Of a DNA stretch of 6,331 nt, positions 5,115 through 6,331 are shown piece after piece. Under the pieces are notes generated by a model. That model had not been told where the DNA came from. It searched no databases and saw only the letters and a list, made by a program, of their open reading frames with translations. Numbering within the stretch: the stretch's first letter is position 1; the number at the start of each line of letters is the position of its first letter. Position numbers and translations under genes: made by a program. Origin of the DNA: an uncultured Lachnospiraceae bacterium (GTDB lineage: Bacteria; Bacillota; Clostridia; Lachnospirales; Lachnospiraceae); NCBI GenBank assembly GCA_934394615.1, contig CAKRRJ010000110.1, positions 1 through 6,331 on the forward strand. Direction: 5' to 3'.

Positions 5115-6331
5115 ATGGCAAATATCGATTTAAGTCAGTATGGTATTACCGGAACCACTGAGGTGGTTTACAATCCTTCTTATGAGATGTTATTTGAGGA
5201 AGAGACCAAAGAGAGTCTGGAAGGATATGAGAAGGGACAAGTCAGCGAGCTTGGCGCTGTCAACGTTATGACCGGTATCTATACAGGTCGTTCACCTAAA
5301 GACAAATATATCGTGATGGATGAGAACTCTAAGGACACCGTTTGGTGGACCTCCGACGAGTACAAAAATGACAACCATCCGGCAAGCAAAGAGGCATGGG
5401 ACGCAGTAAAAGAAATCGCTAAGAAAGAGCTCTCCAACAAGAGACTGTTTGTAGTAGACGCATTCTGCGGCGCTAACAAAGACACCCGCATGGCAATCCG
5501 CTTCATCGTAGAGGTTGCTTGGCAGGCACACTTCGTAACCAACATGTTCATCAAGCCAACTGAGGAAGAACTGAAAGACTTCAAGCCGGACTTCGTTGTT
5601 TACAACGCATCCAAAGCAAAAGTTGAGAACTACAAAGAGCTTGGCTTAAACTCCGAGACTGCAGTTGTCTTCAACATCACCAGCCGTGAGCAGGTTATCA
5701 TCAACACCTGGTACGGCGGCGAGATGAAGAAGGGTATGTTCTCCATGATGAACTACTATCTGCCGTTAAAGGGCATCGCTTCCATGCACTGCTCCGCAAA
5801 CACTGACTTAAACGGTGAGAACACCGCTATCTTCTTCGGTCTGTCCGGTACCGGTAAGACCACCCTTTCTACCGATCCGAAGCGTCTCCTCATCGGCGAT
5901 GACGAGCACGGCTGGGACGACAACGGCGTATTCAACTTCGAGGGCGGCTGCTATGCAAAGGTTATCAACCTGGACAAAGATTCCGAGCCGGATATCTACA
6001 ACGCAATCAAGAGAAACGCACTGCTTGAGAACGTAACCCTCGACGCAGAAGGCAAGATTGATTTCGCAGACAAGAGCGTAACCGAGAATACCCGTGTATC
6101 TTACCCGATCGACCATATTAAGAACATTGTACGTCCGATTTCCGCAGCACCGGCAGCTAAGAACGTCATCTTCCTGTCCGCAGATGCATTCGGTGTACTT
6201 CCTCCAGTATCCATTCTGACTCCGGAGCAGACCCAGTATTACTTCCTGTCTGGTTTCACTGCTAAGTTAGCAGGTACCGAGCGTGGTATTACCGAGCCGA
6301 CCCCGACCTTCTCCGCTTGCTTCGGCCAGGC
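5115..6331 (+). CDS. pckA: Phosphoenolpyruvate carboxykinase (ATP), 3'-truncated by window edge
   Basis: This enzyme interconverts oxaloacetate plus ATP and PEP plus CO2 plus ADP in the cytosol. In anaerobic gut Clostridia it may run toward oxaloacetate as a CO2-fixing, ATP-forming step, although gluconeogenesis is equally known. About 405 codons are visible of a family length near 530-540, so roughly 130 C-terminal residues are missing. Signatures from the 5115 start are TGRSPKDK (57-64) with the substrate Arg59, catalytic and metal ligands K206, H225 (SMHCSAN) and D263, the P-loop GLSGTGKTT (242-250), the kinase-2 region [11 protein letters not shown] (261-271), and ENTRVSYP (324-331) with R327. 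K206, D263 and R327 align with K213, D269 and R333 of E. coli PckA by spacing from the P-loop lysine, and H225 with its H232 after a one-residue insertion. The ATP-dependent rather than GTP-dependent family is clear. It has its own promoter and is insulated from the upstream gene by a terminator. Confidence 0.97.
   Translation, partial: MANIDLSQYGITGTTEVVYNPSYEMLFEEETKESLEGYEKGQVSELGAVNVMTGIYTGRSPKDKYIVMDENSKDTVWWTSDEYKNDNHPASKEAWDAVKEIAKKELSNKRLFVVDAFCGANKDTRMAIRFIVEVAWQAHFVTNMFIKPTEEELKDFKPDFVVYNASKAKVENYKELGLNSETAVVFNITSREQVIINTWYGGEMKKGMFSMMNYYLPLKGIASMHCSANTDLNGENTAIFFGLSGTGKTTLSTDPKRLLIGDDEHGWDDNGVFNFEGGCYAKVINLDKDSEPDIYNAIKRNALLENVTLDAEGKIDFADKSVTENTRVSYPIDHIKNIVRPISAAPAAKNVIFLSADAFGVLPPVSILTPEQTQYYFLSGFTAKLAGTERGITEPTPTFSACFGQ

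Noticed and set aside
5808..6116. Minus-strand and alternate-frame ORFs inside pckA
   Set aside because: They are shadows of the strongly conserved pckA frame and have no independent support.

Overview
The window looks like a chromosomal segment of a Gram-positive anaerobe of the class Clostridia, probably a Lachnospiraceae-type gut bacterium. The reasons are strong AGGAGG-type ribosome binding sites, consensus sigma-A promoters, moderately GC-balanced genes with AT-rich gaps, a SleB-type wall hydrolase, and an ATP-dependent PEP carboxykinase whose sequence resembles clostridial gut commensals from memory. All recognised genes are on the + strand and none appears broken; the first and last are cut by the window edges.

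Region 1 (1-3504) is a tight gene row: an aconitase-superfamily large subunit (5' end outside the window), its small subunit, a second and clearly different large subunit, and then a YbaK-type Cys-tRNA(Pro) deacylase. Gaps are 25, 27 and 35 bases with no terminator between, so one transcript is likely. It ends at a strong intrinsic terminator (3567-3599). The large-small-large order is the most unusual feature here. The three proteins belong to the two-subunit LeuC/LeuD, homoaconitase and dimethylmalate dehydratase group, and the sequence alone does not fix the substrate.

Region 2 (3505-4932) is a monocistronic unit for a secreted wall hydrolase. A near-perfect promoter (TTGACA, 18 bases, TATAAT) carries a perfect 8-base inverted repeat across its -35 box, which looks like an operator. 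A leader of about 105 bases follows, then a 308-residue protein made of a signal sequence, an acidic linker, a charged coiled coil and a C-terminal SleB-type lytic domain. The unit ends at a second intrinsic terminator (4904-4932).

Region 3 (4933-6331) is pckA with its own promoter (TTGACT, 17 bases, GATAAT). Just upstream is a cluster of palindromes and a direct repeat that may be regulatory. The gene runs off the right edge after about 405 codons.

The three units are insulated by terminators and have separate promoters. A link between the hydro-lyase genes and PEP carboxykinase in central carbon metabolism is possible but only inferred. I found no tRNA, rRNA, CRISPR array, insertion sequence or phage gene. 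No wholly new system is evident; the best leads are the large-small-large hydro-lyase and the operator-like promoter of the wall hydrolase.
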